From an uncultured Lachnospiraceae bacterium (GTDB lineage: Bacteria > Bacillota > Clostridia > Lachnospirales > Lachnospiraceae): DNA of 44,328 nucleotides. The DNA lies in NCBI GenBank assembly GCA_947626715.1, contig CANQTG010000009.1, forward strand, positions 1-44,328. Direction: 5' to 3'. The position numbers were made by a program, and so were the translations under genes. Shown piece by piece: positions 31,883-38,313 of the stretch; the first letter of the stretch is position 1; each line of letters opens with the position of its first letter. Below the pieces are notes generated by a model. It was given only the letters and a program-made list of their open reading frames with translations. It made no database searches and had not been told where the DNA came from.

Positions 31883-31955
31883 CGCAAGGATTCAAATAAA
31901 AAGATGTCTGCAAAAGCAGAGCCGGATCTTGCGCCAAGACGTACAAGCGGGTCTT
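31883..31955 (-). repeat. 73-bp structured repeat, copy B
   Basis: Read on minus it aligns without gaps to 38210-38282 on plus, 55 of 73 positions identical by hand count. It contains the shared GTCTTGGCGC and TCTGCTTTTGCAGAC blocks. It lies between the DUF2156 gene and spoVAD. Confidence 0.75.
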
Positions 31956-31956
31956 T

Positions 31957-31972
31957 ATGACATTTCTGTCAT
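31957..31972. promoter_or_regulatory. ATGACA-N4-TGTCAT palindrome
   Basis: Perfect 6-bp inverted repeat overlapping the DUF2156 stop codon, followed on plus by a T-run. The same arms recur at 32894-32909. Confidence 0.5.
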
Positions 31973-32862
31973 TTTTTTATGACGGCAGTCCCCTTTTCCA
32001 AAAGGATCGCCGGATGGTAGGAGAGCTTTGCCTTCCGCAGCCCTTCCACTCCCATATCCTCCTCGCGGTTGATATAGCGGTACGCCCGGCCCTCATGCTC
32101 TATAAACTGCTGGTTGATCATCGGATAAGCGCCTTCTACGTCCGCATAGGCTTTTTCGATATGCACGATAAAGGTATCGCCTCCGCCGGGCTCCCCCAGC
32201 GTAAACGCGACTACCCGTCCGCCCGCCCGCAGCAGTCCGCCGCGCAGGCCTAGCTCCTTCCGCAGCCGCAGCGCGTTTAAGGTCACGCAAAATTCCTCGC
32301 TCTTTTCCTCATCTTCGTCGCAGCCGTTATCTTCCCGCCATTTCTGCGCCATTTCCAGACATTCGTCTTCGTTTTCGTCCGTGATCGGCTCATAACGCCA
32401 GTCGGGATACCGCTCCTTGAATTGATTGATATGATTCCGCTTCCCATGCAGCTTTTTCCCGGAAAGGCTGACGAGCTTTTCCGATTCATAAACATAGTCC
32501 GCCATATCGCGGTCAAACTCCGCCTCGAATTTCCCCGGATACAGCTCCTCCAGCCGCTCAAACTGCCCGCGGGAGGCGAGCTGCATACAAAAGGGCAGCC
32601 CTCTCTCCGCAAAATAAGCCAGCAGGATATCGATCACGCGCTTTTCATCGCCCCCGCCGAGCGGAAAGGTCACCGAAAACGGCTCGCCCTGCATCGCAAA
32701 TACGAGCATCCCTTCTATCACGGCATAACGCATCCGGTAATGGGACGCCCACAGGAAATTATTGGCAAACGTAAATTCGCAGTTCTGCATGGGCGAATTT
32801 TCATAATATCTTTGGATCGTCTCCCGCTCAGAGAGCGAAAGAGCCTTCCAGTCGATCTCCAT
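31969..32862 (-). CDS. DUF2156 (GNAT-like) protein
   Basis: 297 residues matching the DUF2156 / phosphatidylglycerol lysyltransferase C-terminal-like family, with two GNAT-type halves: FTFANNFLWASHY and LSGKKLHGKRNHINQFKERY in the first, GGRVVAFTLGE, HIEKAYADVEGAYPMINQQF and INREEDMGVEGLRKAK in the second. It has no membrane domain, so it is a soluble aminoacyl- or acyl-transferase-like enzyme of unknown substrate. It lies between spoVAE (47 bp before it) and spoVAD, which suggests sporulation-linked expression. Confidence 0.85.
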   Translation of the reverse strand: MEIDWKALSLSERETIQRYYENSPMQNCEFTFANNFLWASHYRMRYAVIEGMLVFAMQGEPFSVTFPLGGGDEKRVIDILLAYFAERGLPFCMQLASRGQFERLEELYPGKFEAEFDRDMADYVYESEKLVSLSGKKLHGKRNHINQFKERYPDWRYEPITDENEDECLEMAQKWREDNGCDEDEEKSEEFCVTLNALRLRKELGLRGGLLRAGGRVVAFTLGEPGGGDTFIVHIEKAYADVEGAYPMINQQFIEHEGRAYRYINREEDMGVEGLRKAKLSYHPAILLEKGTAVIKK

Positions 32863-32893
32863 AACAACACCTTTTCTTTCGTCTGTTTCATTT

Positions 32894-32909
32894 ATGACAT
32901 CTGTGTCAT
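32894..32909. promoter_or_regulatory. ATGACA-N4-TGTCAT palindrome, second copy
   Basis: Same arms as 31957-31972, directly after the spoVAE stop codon; could be a protein-binding site or an RNA hairpin. Confidence 0.5.
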
Positions 32910-33269
32910 TTATTTTTTCATCTTTGGATTAAAGACGAGGCTCGCCAGATAACCGAATATCAGCGCCGCGCTCGTCCCCACGGCCGCGGCCCGAAAGCCT
33001 CCCATGAACAGCCCCAGCAGCCCTTCCTGATCGACAGCCTCCTTCACGCCCTTCATCAGCACATTCCCAAAGCCGAGCAGGGGCACGCTCGCGCCCGCGC
33101 CCGCATATTCCTGAAAAGGCTCGTACCAGCCTAAAATACTGATACACGCGCCCAGACAGACTAACAGCACCATGATCCGCCCGGGCATCATTTTCGTCTT
33201 TTCCATCAAAATCTGCACAAGCGCGCAGATCAGGCCGCCTACCCAGAAAGCGTTTACAAAATCCATCAT
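32910..33269 (-). CDS. spoVAE: Stage V sporulation protein AE
   Basis: 119 residues with three to four membrane helices: FVNAFWVGGLICALVQILME, MVLLVCLGACISILGWY, the amphipathic AGAGASVPLLGFGNVLMKGV and a final helix. This is SpoVAE(b), a membrane part of the dipicolinic-acid channel. GGAAG precedes the ATG pair. It has a sigmaG-like promoter of its own at 33352-33382, consistent with its separation from spoVAC. Confidence 0.9.
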   Translation of the reverse strand: MMDFVNAFWVGGLICALVQILMEKTKMMPGRIMVLLVCLGACISILGWYEPFQEYAGAGASVPLLGFGNVLMKGVKEAVDQEGLLGLFMGGFRAAAVGTSAALIFGYLASLVFNPKMKK

Positions 33270-33351
33270 TTTTCTTCCATGCTCCTTCTTGCTTTGTTTC
33301 TTATTTCGTTTCCTGCTTCGTTATTTCCTATTATTTTTCCGATCTTTCTTA

Positions 33352-33382
33352 TAGTATTGCATGGAGCGAAACGGATTATGTA
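33352..33382 (-). promoter_or_regulatory. SigmaG/F-like promoter of spoVAE unit
   Basis: Minus strand TACATA (33377-33382), 18-base spacer, AATACTA (33352-33358); one mismatch in each box from TGCATA / CATACTA. It lies 83 bases before spoVAE. Confidence 0.5.
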
Positions 33383-33390
33383 AGCTTTCC

Positions 33391-33427
33391 GAAAAAACGG
33401 AACCTCCGCTTTCAGGCGGAGATTCCA
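33391..33427 (-). terminator. Terminator of DMT transporter gene
   Basis: Minus strand GGAATCTCCGCC / GCGGAGGTTCC hairpin over TGAAA, then GTTTTTT; 15 bases past the transporter stop. Confidence 0.85.
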
Positions 33428-33441
33428 AAACCCGCGAAAGG

Positions 33442-34338
33442 TCAGGGCTGCAAAGAGAGCCTTCCCCTCTCCGGGAGCTGCACCAGAATAATCGCGGAAA
33501 ATACCAGCGCGCAGCCCGCGATCTCCCTGACGCTTAGAGCCTGTCCCAGCAAGAGCCAGCCTGCGATCAGCGATATCACCGATTCCAGACTCAGGATCAA
33601 AGAGGCCACCGCCGGATCCATGCCCTTCTGCCCCGCGATCTGCAGCGTATACGCCACCCCACAGGAAAGGACGCCCGCATACAGGATCGGCATCCAGCCG
33701 TTTAGGACTCCCTGAAGAGACGGGCTTTCAAATAAAAAAGCCCCTGCCGTGCATAAAACGCCGCTGGTATAAAACTGTAAGCACGAGATCATAACGCTGT
33801 CCGCTTTCGGGGAAAAATGATCGATGATCAGGATATGCACCGAAAAGGCCGCCGCACAGAGAAATACATAAAAGTCCCCTCTGCCGACAGACAGCCTCCC
33901 CTTAATACAGAGCAGATACATCCCAAATACCGCCAGCAGCACGGCGGGCCATATGATACGCTTTACCTTTTTGTGAAAGAACAGCCCCAGCACGGGCACG
34001 ATGATAATATAGAGCGCCGTGATAAATCCCGCCTTCGCCACCGTCGTATACTGAATCCCAAACTGCTGCAAAAGGCTCGCCGTACAGAGCGCAAGCCCGC
34101 AGCTAAGCCCGCCGAGCAGCGTAACGCGCCGGTCTATCCGCCTTCCCTCCCGCGCGGCCCTGCGGGCCCTGACCGCGACAAAGGGGAGCAGCACCGTGCC
34201 GCCCAAAAGGAAACGCACCGCGTTAAAGGTCAGGGGGCCGACATAATCCATTCCAACGCTCTGCGCTACGAAAGCCACGCCCCATATGCCCGCGGTCAAA
34301 AGCAACAGCAGGCTGTTTCTCATCTTATTGGTTTTCAT
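33442..34338 (-). CDS. EamA/DMT-family transporter
   Basis: 298 residues, ten membrane helices in two EamA repeats: LLLLLTAGIWGVAFVAQSVG with NAVRFLLGG in the first, FLCAAAFSVHILIIDHFS and GWLLLGQALSVREIAGCALV in the second. The drug/metabolite exporters of this group move amino acids, metabolites or drugs; substrate cannot be told. The ATG at 34338 is preferred to the GTG at 34353, both with weak ribosome binding sites. It follows ridA by 28 bp on the same strand, so they may be co-transcribed. Confidence 0.85.
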   Translation of the reverse strand: MKTNKMRNSLLLLLTAGIWGVAFVAQSVGMDYVGPLTFNAVRFLLGGTVLLPFVAVRARRAAREGRRIDRRVTLLGGLSCGLALCTASLLQQFGIQYTTVAKAGFITALYIIIVPVLGLFFHKKVKRIIWPAVLLAVFGMYLLCIKGRLSVGRGDFYVFLCAAAFSVHILIIDHFSPKADSVMISCLQFYTSGVLCTAGAFLFESPSLQGVLNGWMPILYAGVLSCGVAYTLQIAGQKGMDPAVASLILSLESVISLIAGWLLLGQALSVREIAGCALVFSAIILVQLPERGRLSLQP

Positions 34339-34366
34339 GTTTCCGATTCCCACAAACGACGCGCCG

Positions 34367-34741
34367 CTATTCCAGACACGCCGTAACCTCTACCTCGCAG
34401 AGCACGTTTTTCGGGAGCTGTTTGACGGCGACGCAGCTCCGTGCCGGCTTCTGCGTAAAGTATTTCTCATATACGGCGTTAAACGCGGCAAAATCCGCCA
34501 TATCCGCCAGAAAGCAGGTCGTCTTTACCACCTTTGTATAGTCCGCGCCCGCTTCCGCAAGTATGGCTCCGGCATTTTCGATCGCCTGCTCTGCCTGCTC
34601 TTCGATGGTCGTCCCCCTGATCTCCCCGCTCGCCGGATCGATCGGGATCTGTCCCGAGGCGAAGAGGAAGCCGCCCGCAATGATCCCCTGCGAATACGGC
34701 CCGATCGCCGCAGGAGCCTTCGTTGTACTGATCTTTTTCAT
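34367..34741 (-). CDS. RidA family enamine/imine deaminase
   Basis: 124 residues: APAAIGPYSQGI, FASGQIPIDPASGEI, VVKTTCFLADMADFAAFNAVYEKYF and ARSCVAVKQLPKNVLCEVEV, all RidA (YjgF/YER057c/UK114) signatures including the conserved Arg. RidA hydrolyses reactive 2-aminoacrylate-type imines made by PLP enzymes. The ATG at 34741 has AAAGGAGG seven bases upstream; the frame before it is not coding. Confidence 0.94.
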   Translation of the reverse strand: MKKISTTKAPAAIGPYSQGIIAGGFLFASGQIPIDPASGEIRGTTIEEQAEQAIENAGAILAEAGADYTKVVKTTCFLADMADFAAFNAVYEKYFTQKPARSCVAVKQLPKNVLCEVEVTACLE

Positions 34742-34766
34742 AATAAACCCTCCTTTGATAAAATAT

Positions 34767-34997
34767 CTATTCGTCAAATTCCACCGTTACGTAGAATCCT
34801 CTCGCATTTTCCGTGATCCTTTTCACGACCCCTTCCCGCGTATGAAGGCGTTCCCTGAGCGGAAAATTGCCCGACATGGCAAGCGACGGATCGATCGTAT
34901 AATAATAGCTGCCCGGAAGCAGGCCCTCCGTGACCGTAACGCCGTCCCCCTCGTGCAGCAGATCTTTCCGTTCCATTTTAAACTCCATCTCGCGCAT
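34767..34997 (-). CDS. Small uncharacterised protein
   Basis: 76 residues from the ATG at 34997, which has a G7 run as ribosome binding site. Largely beta-strand pattern (VTVTEGLLPGSYYYTID, GVVKRITENARGFYVTVEF), soluble and acidic. No family recognised. It stands 25 bp before ridA and may be its operon partner. Confidence 0.6.
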   Translation of the reverse strand: MREMEFKMERKDLLHEGDGVTVTEGLLPGSYYYTIDPSLAMSGNFPLRERLHTREGVVKRITENARGFYVTVEFDE

Positions 34998-35126
34998 GTC
35001 TTCCCCCCCTATGTTTTTCAGCCTATTATAGCTCATTTCAAAAAAGAGGGCAAGCTAAAAAACGCTCCGCCCTCCGCTTCTTTTAGGCCGATATCTTACT
35101 TTCCCTTAGGAACAAGGTCTTTTTAT

Positions 35127-35519
35127 TTATATTTTCGTCCACCACAGCAGACCGAAGGGAAACGGCTTTTTCCTGCCGTTCTTCGTCTTGTGCCAGTCCC
35201 CGTCATATTCGTATAGGATCCTGACATAATTGTCAGTTCTGCCGATCTCATAAATATGGCACGTCATATCCTCTTCCCGCTTCATCTGACACAGGTAAAG
35301 CTTCTGCAGCCCCAGCATACAGCAGTCCGTCACATGCCTCATATAGGTATCCAGCCTCGCATACTCCTCTCCCGATATCATTCTGGGCATGGCAGCCGTA
35401 ATGAATATGTAATCGATCGGTTCTTCCAGCGCAATATATTCCAGACCCCTTAACAGCTTTTGTATCTCAGAATCCGCCCTGCTTCTCAAATACAAACCAG
35501 ATATATGCAGTATCCTCAT
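35127..35519 (-). CDS. Uncharacterised 130-residue protein
   Basis: A mixed alpha/beta protein that starts MRILHISGLYLR and ends with an aromatic tail (KPFPFGLLWWTKI). No signal peptide, no known motif, and only a weak ribosome binding site (GAAAG). The codon pattern fits real coding and no other frame competes. The 182 bp upstream (35520-35701) contain a lone TATAAT but no further gene. Confidence 0.55.
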   Translation of the reverse strand: MRILHISGLYLRSRADSEIQKLLRGLEYIALEEPIDYIFITAAMPRMISGEEYARLDTYMRHVTDCCMLGLQKLYLCQMKREEDMTCHIYEIGRTDNYVRILYEYDGDWHKTKNGRKKPFPFGLLWWTKI

Positions 35520-35701
35520 CTTTCGTCACGAAACCCCTGAATATCCTTCCATTCTGCCGTATCGCAGGAAACGGCGGCGCGCTCATCTCCATTTACCGAC
35601 ACAGTCAACTGCATTATAATACCTGCCCCGCGCCGTGCACGTCCTATGTCATAATTAACCTGTTATTCCGTCACTTTTAGTTTCGGCCTGACAGCGGTAT
35701 C

Positions 35702-36418
35702 CTAGTCCTTTTCCAGCAGTTCGATATAGCGATATTTCATCTCTTTTCTGTATTTTTTACTGATCGGTATCTCCTCTCCGTCGTCCATGACGACTCTGTC
35801 ATAATCCCATTTTCTGATATGGCTGAGATTCACGATATACGAGACATGCACTCTGACAAATTTACAGCTCGCTCCCGCAGTCTCTTTCTCCACCGCGTTC
35901 AGCTTTCCATAGAAAATATAGGTATCGTCCGTACAGTGGATACAGATCTGCCTTCTGAGGCTTTCAAAATACATGACCTCGGCCAGCGCGATACTGTATC
36001 TGTGCTTTTGGCTGGAGAAAAGGAATCTCTCATTTCCTCCCGCCGTCATATCCAGCGCTCTGCGCAGTACTTTGTCCAGCTTCTTTTCCGCGACCGGCTT
36101 TTCTAAAAAAGCAAACGGCTGGACCTCTATCATCTCCTTAAAATACGTGTCATAGGCTGAGACAAAGATGAGGAGCGTCTGAAGATCCGTCTCCCGAATG
36201 ATCCTTGCCGTCTCTATGCCGTTTTTCCCTCTCATCGCGACGTCCAAGAGCAGGATATCGATGTGTCCGTATCTCTGGATATACTGCAGCAGCTCGTCGC
36301 CCTCTTCAAAGATCTGCACCTCTATGTTGAATCCGAGTTTTCCGGCGATCCGCTCTACCATGCCTTTCTGCTTCATGATCTCTTCGAGCATATCATCGCA
36401 AATGCCTATCCTTATCAT
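35702..36418 (-). CDS. LytTR-family response regulator
   Basis: 238 residues: receiver domain 1-120 (ICDD, phospho-acceptor Asp in ILLLDVAMRG, Lys in EKPV) and a LytTR DNA-binding domain about 135-235 (VMYFESLRRQICIHC, FVRVHVSYIVNLSHI). AgrA/LytR-type regulators control virulence, bacteriocin or cell-envelope genes by binding imperfect direct repeats. No histidine kinase lies beside it, so it is an orphan here. It begins 48 bp after the spoVAC stop with GGAG before its ATG, so it may be read from the spoVA transcript. Confidence 0.92.
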   Translation of the reverse strand: MIRIGICDDMLEEIMKQKGMVERIAGKLGFNIEVQIFEEGDELLQYIQRYGHIDILLLDVAMRGKNGIETARIIRETDLQTLLIFVSAYDTYFKEMIEVQPFAFLEKPVAEKKLDKVLRRALDMTAGGNERFLFSSQKHRYSIALAEVMYFESLRRQICIHCTDDTYIFYGKLNAVEKETAGASCKFVRVHVSYIVNLSHIRKWDYDRVVMDDGEEIPISKKYRKEMKYRYIELLEKD

Positions 36419-36466
36419 TTGTAATACTGCTCCGTATTTCTCTTTGGTATCGGTATTCTTTGGGAT

Positions 36467-36922
36467 CTATCCGCGGAAAAAATGCAGCAGCCAGTATGCC
36501 AGCCCAAGCGCCCAGCTCGTAAAGATCCCATAAAGGATCACGGGGCCCGCGATCGTAAAGATCTTGCAGCCTATGCCGAACACCTGTCCTTCCTTTTTAA
36601 ATTCGATCGCCGGAGCCGCCACCGAATTGGCGAATCCTGTGATCGGCACCAGCGCGCCTGCGCCGCCCCATTTCGTGATCTGCGGGTAAATATTAAGGCC
36701 GGTCAGCACCACGCTGCCCAACACCAGCAGCAGGGAGCACCAGTTTCCCGCCGTCTGCTTATCCATCTGCAACCCGTTCATGCAGTAGTTTACGATAAGC
36801 TGTCCGATCGCGCAGATCGCGCCCCCTGTCACAAAGGCTCTGGCCATCAGCAGGGGCAGACTGTGCGTCGGCGTCATCTCCTTCACATATTTTTGATATT
36901 CTTTTTTCTTTTCTTCGTCCAT
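36467..36922 (-). CDS. spoVAC: Stage V sporulation protein AC
   Basis: 151 residues from the ATG at 36922, where GGAGG overlaps the end of spoVAB. Typical SpoVAC: cytoplasmic EEKKKEYQKYVKEMTP, then membrane helices ARAFVTGGAICAIGQLIVNY, LVLGSVVLTGLNIY and the loop KWGGAGALVPITGFANSVAAPAIEFKKEG-like region. SpoVAC is the mechanosensitive channel subunit for dipicolinic acid. Third gene of the AA-AB-AC part; spoVAD and spoVAE do not follow. Confidence 0.93.
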   Translation of the reverse strand: MDEEKKKEYQKYVKEMTPTHSLPLLMARAFVTGGAICAIGQLIVNYCMNGLQMDKQTAGNWCSLLLVLGSVVLTGLNIYPQITKWGGAGALVPITGFANSVAAPAIEFKKEGQVFGIGCKIFTIAGPVILYGIFTSWALGLAYWLLHFFRG

Positions 36923-36929
36923 CGTTTTT

Positions 36930-37412
36930 CTAGCCTCCATATAAAAACATACTCTTGTAAAAATAAAAAAACGAGCCGGCGGCCTTTCCGAGCGCCATCG
37001 CGCATACGGCGGCTCCCAGCCCGCGCCGAAACCCGATACGTCTCGCAAAAATGGGAATGCTGTCTAACATCTCCGCGATCGCCATCGCCAGACTCCCCGT
37101 AAAGATCCCCGAAAACAGGCCATAGCAGACCAGCAAAAGCCCTCCCAGCATATGCCAGAGTCCTTCGGGCGTCCCAGCCCGCCGCGCCGCCTCCGCGATC
37201 CTGCAATAAGGCGCGAACACGCTCAGGATATTGCCCGTGAGCGTCCCCAATATCACCATATCCTCATACAGCGGCGCTTTCGCCCCCGTATGCGTCCTGC
37301 CGGCAAAGCGCGGGATCAGCCCTACCGCAAGGAGTACGGTAAATACGCCCGCCGAGGTCATAAGGCCAAAGCTGCACCCCAGCGCCGCAAGGCATATCCT
37401 TCTAAGAAGCAT
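36930..37412 (-). CDS. spoVAB: Stage V sporulation protein AB
   Basis: 160 residues, five membrane helices: SAGVFTVLLAVGLIPRFAG, LYEDMVILGTLTGNILSVF, LLLVCYGLFSGIFTGSLAMA and a C-terminal helix. Matches SpoVAB. Its ATG overlaps the spoVAA stop by 11 bases, so translation is coupled; 7 bases separate it from spoVAC. Confidence 0.92.
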   Translation of the reverse strand: MLLRRICLAALGCSFGLMTSAGVFTVLLAVGLIPRFAGRTHTGAKAPLYEDMVILGTLTGNILSVFAPYCRIAEAARRAGTPEGLWHMLGGLLLVCYGLFSGIFTGSLAMAIAEMLDSIPIFARRIGFRRGLGAAVCAMALGKAAGSFFYFYKSMFLYGG

Positions 37413-38031
37413 CGATCGTTTTCTCCTCTCTGTCCGCAGTCTCGATCAGGGTATCGTCCACATCTTTTTCATAGATCCGCATTTCCACCTCGATCGGCGT
37501 AGGATCCCTCGTGATCCGCCTGCCGCCGATATGATTGAAAAACAGGGTGATCCCCACGGCCAGCCCGAGGGAATAGCTTATCTCTAACGCGGTAAAGCCG
37601 CCGGAGGTCTGTCCCATGACCTGCTCGTAAAATCTTCCAAAAAGATCCCGTATCCCGATATCGTTATGAAAGGCCATGATCGTAAACGCCGTTCCGAAAA
37701 AGCTGACCAGCGATACGAACGCGACTTTTATCCATACCATCGGCCCGTTCGTCTCGGGGGCCTTTACCAGCTTCATCAGGGTATCCTGCTCCCCGACGTT
37801 CTCCACCGCGATCCCTTTTCCCAAGCCCTGCACCAGCTCGATCAGGCGCAGGGCGCTGATTACCGTCCTCTTTTCCCCGTTTGGGCAAAACTGATATACC
37901 TTCAGTGCTCTCGCTTTCGTCTTTATCGTTTCATTGCTGCAGGTCACGGAAGCGATATCTTTTAAAAACACTTCCTCTTTTTCCACTTCCGCGTTCCGTT
38001 TCGGTTTGATATAAACGACGATGTTTTCCAT
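37402..38031 (-). CDS. spoVAA: Stage V sporulation protein AA
   Basis: 209 residues from the ATG at 38031; a GTG at 38064 gives a longer form without better signals. The N-terminal soluble half (VVYIKPKRNAEV, VFLKDIASVTC) and two C-terminal membrane helices (VWIKVAFVSLVSFFGTAFTIM, LGLAVGITLFFNHIG) with the RDPTPIEVEMRIYEKDVDDT tail match SpoVAA. First gene of the spoVAA-AB-AC group, under a forespore promoter. Confidence 0.92.
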   Translation of the reverse strand: MENIVVYIKPKRNAEVEKEEVFLKDIASVTCSNETIKTKARALKVYQFCPNGEKRTVISALRLIELVQGLGKGIAVENVGEQDTLMKLVKAPETNGPMVWIKVAFVSLVSFFGTAFTIMAFHNDIGIRDLFGRFYEQVMGQTSGGFTALEISYSLGLAVGITLFFNHIGGRRITRDPTPIEVEMRIYEKDVDDTLIETADREEKTIDAS

Positions 38032-38125
38032 AGGCTTTGCTTCTTTTCCGATATCCGTCTCCACGCGTTTTCTTTAAGACTCTCCTGCGGGTCCCAGCGC
38101 ACCCTTTCGTTGTCCGAACACCGTA

Positions 38126-38155
38126 TAGTATGCCTGCCGTATGAAAAAATATGCA
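38126..38155 (-). promoter_or_regulatory. SigmaG (or F) promoter of spoVAA operon
   Basis: Minus strand TGCATA (38150-38155), 17-base spacer, CATACTA (38126-38132). Both boxes match the forespore consensus exactly; about 95 bases before the spoVAA start. Confidence 0.82.
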
Positions 38156-38209
38156 TAAATGCCGTCCAAAATCCGGCTTTCGTATTATCGCGCCTGCAGA
38201 TTGCGGTTC

Positions 38210-38282
38210 AAGACTCGTAAGCGAGTCTTGGCGCGAGATTCGGGTCTGCTTTTGCAGACAGCTTCCGATCCGAATCTCTGCG
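38210..38282 (+). repeat. 73-bp structured repeat, copy A
   Basis: Inverted relative to 31883-31955. It contains CAAGACTCG-TAAG-CGAGTCTTG, GTCTGC-TTTT-GCAGAC inside an outer GAGATTCGG/CCGAATCTC stem, and is followed by CTGCGC/GCGCAG (38278-38302). It lies between spoVAA and the DUF262 pair. Confidence 0.75.
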
Positions 38283-38313
38283 CATCCCGCGCGGAGCGCA
38301 GATCAGATGGGGA

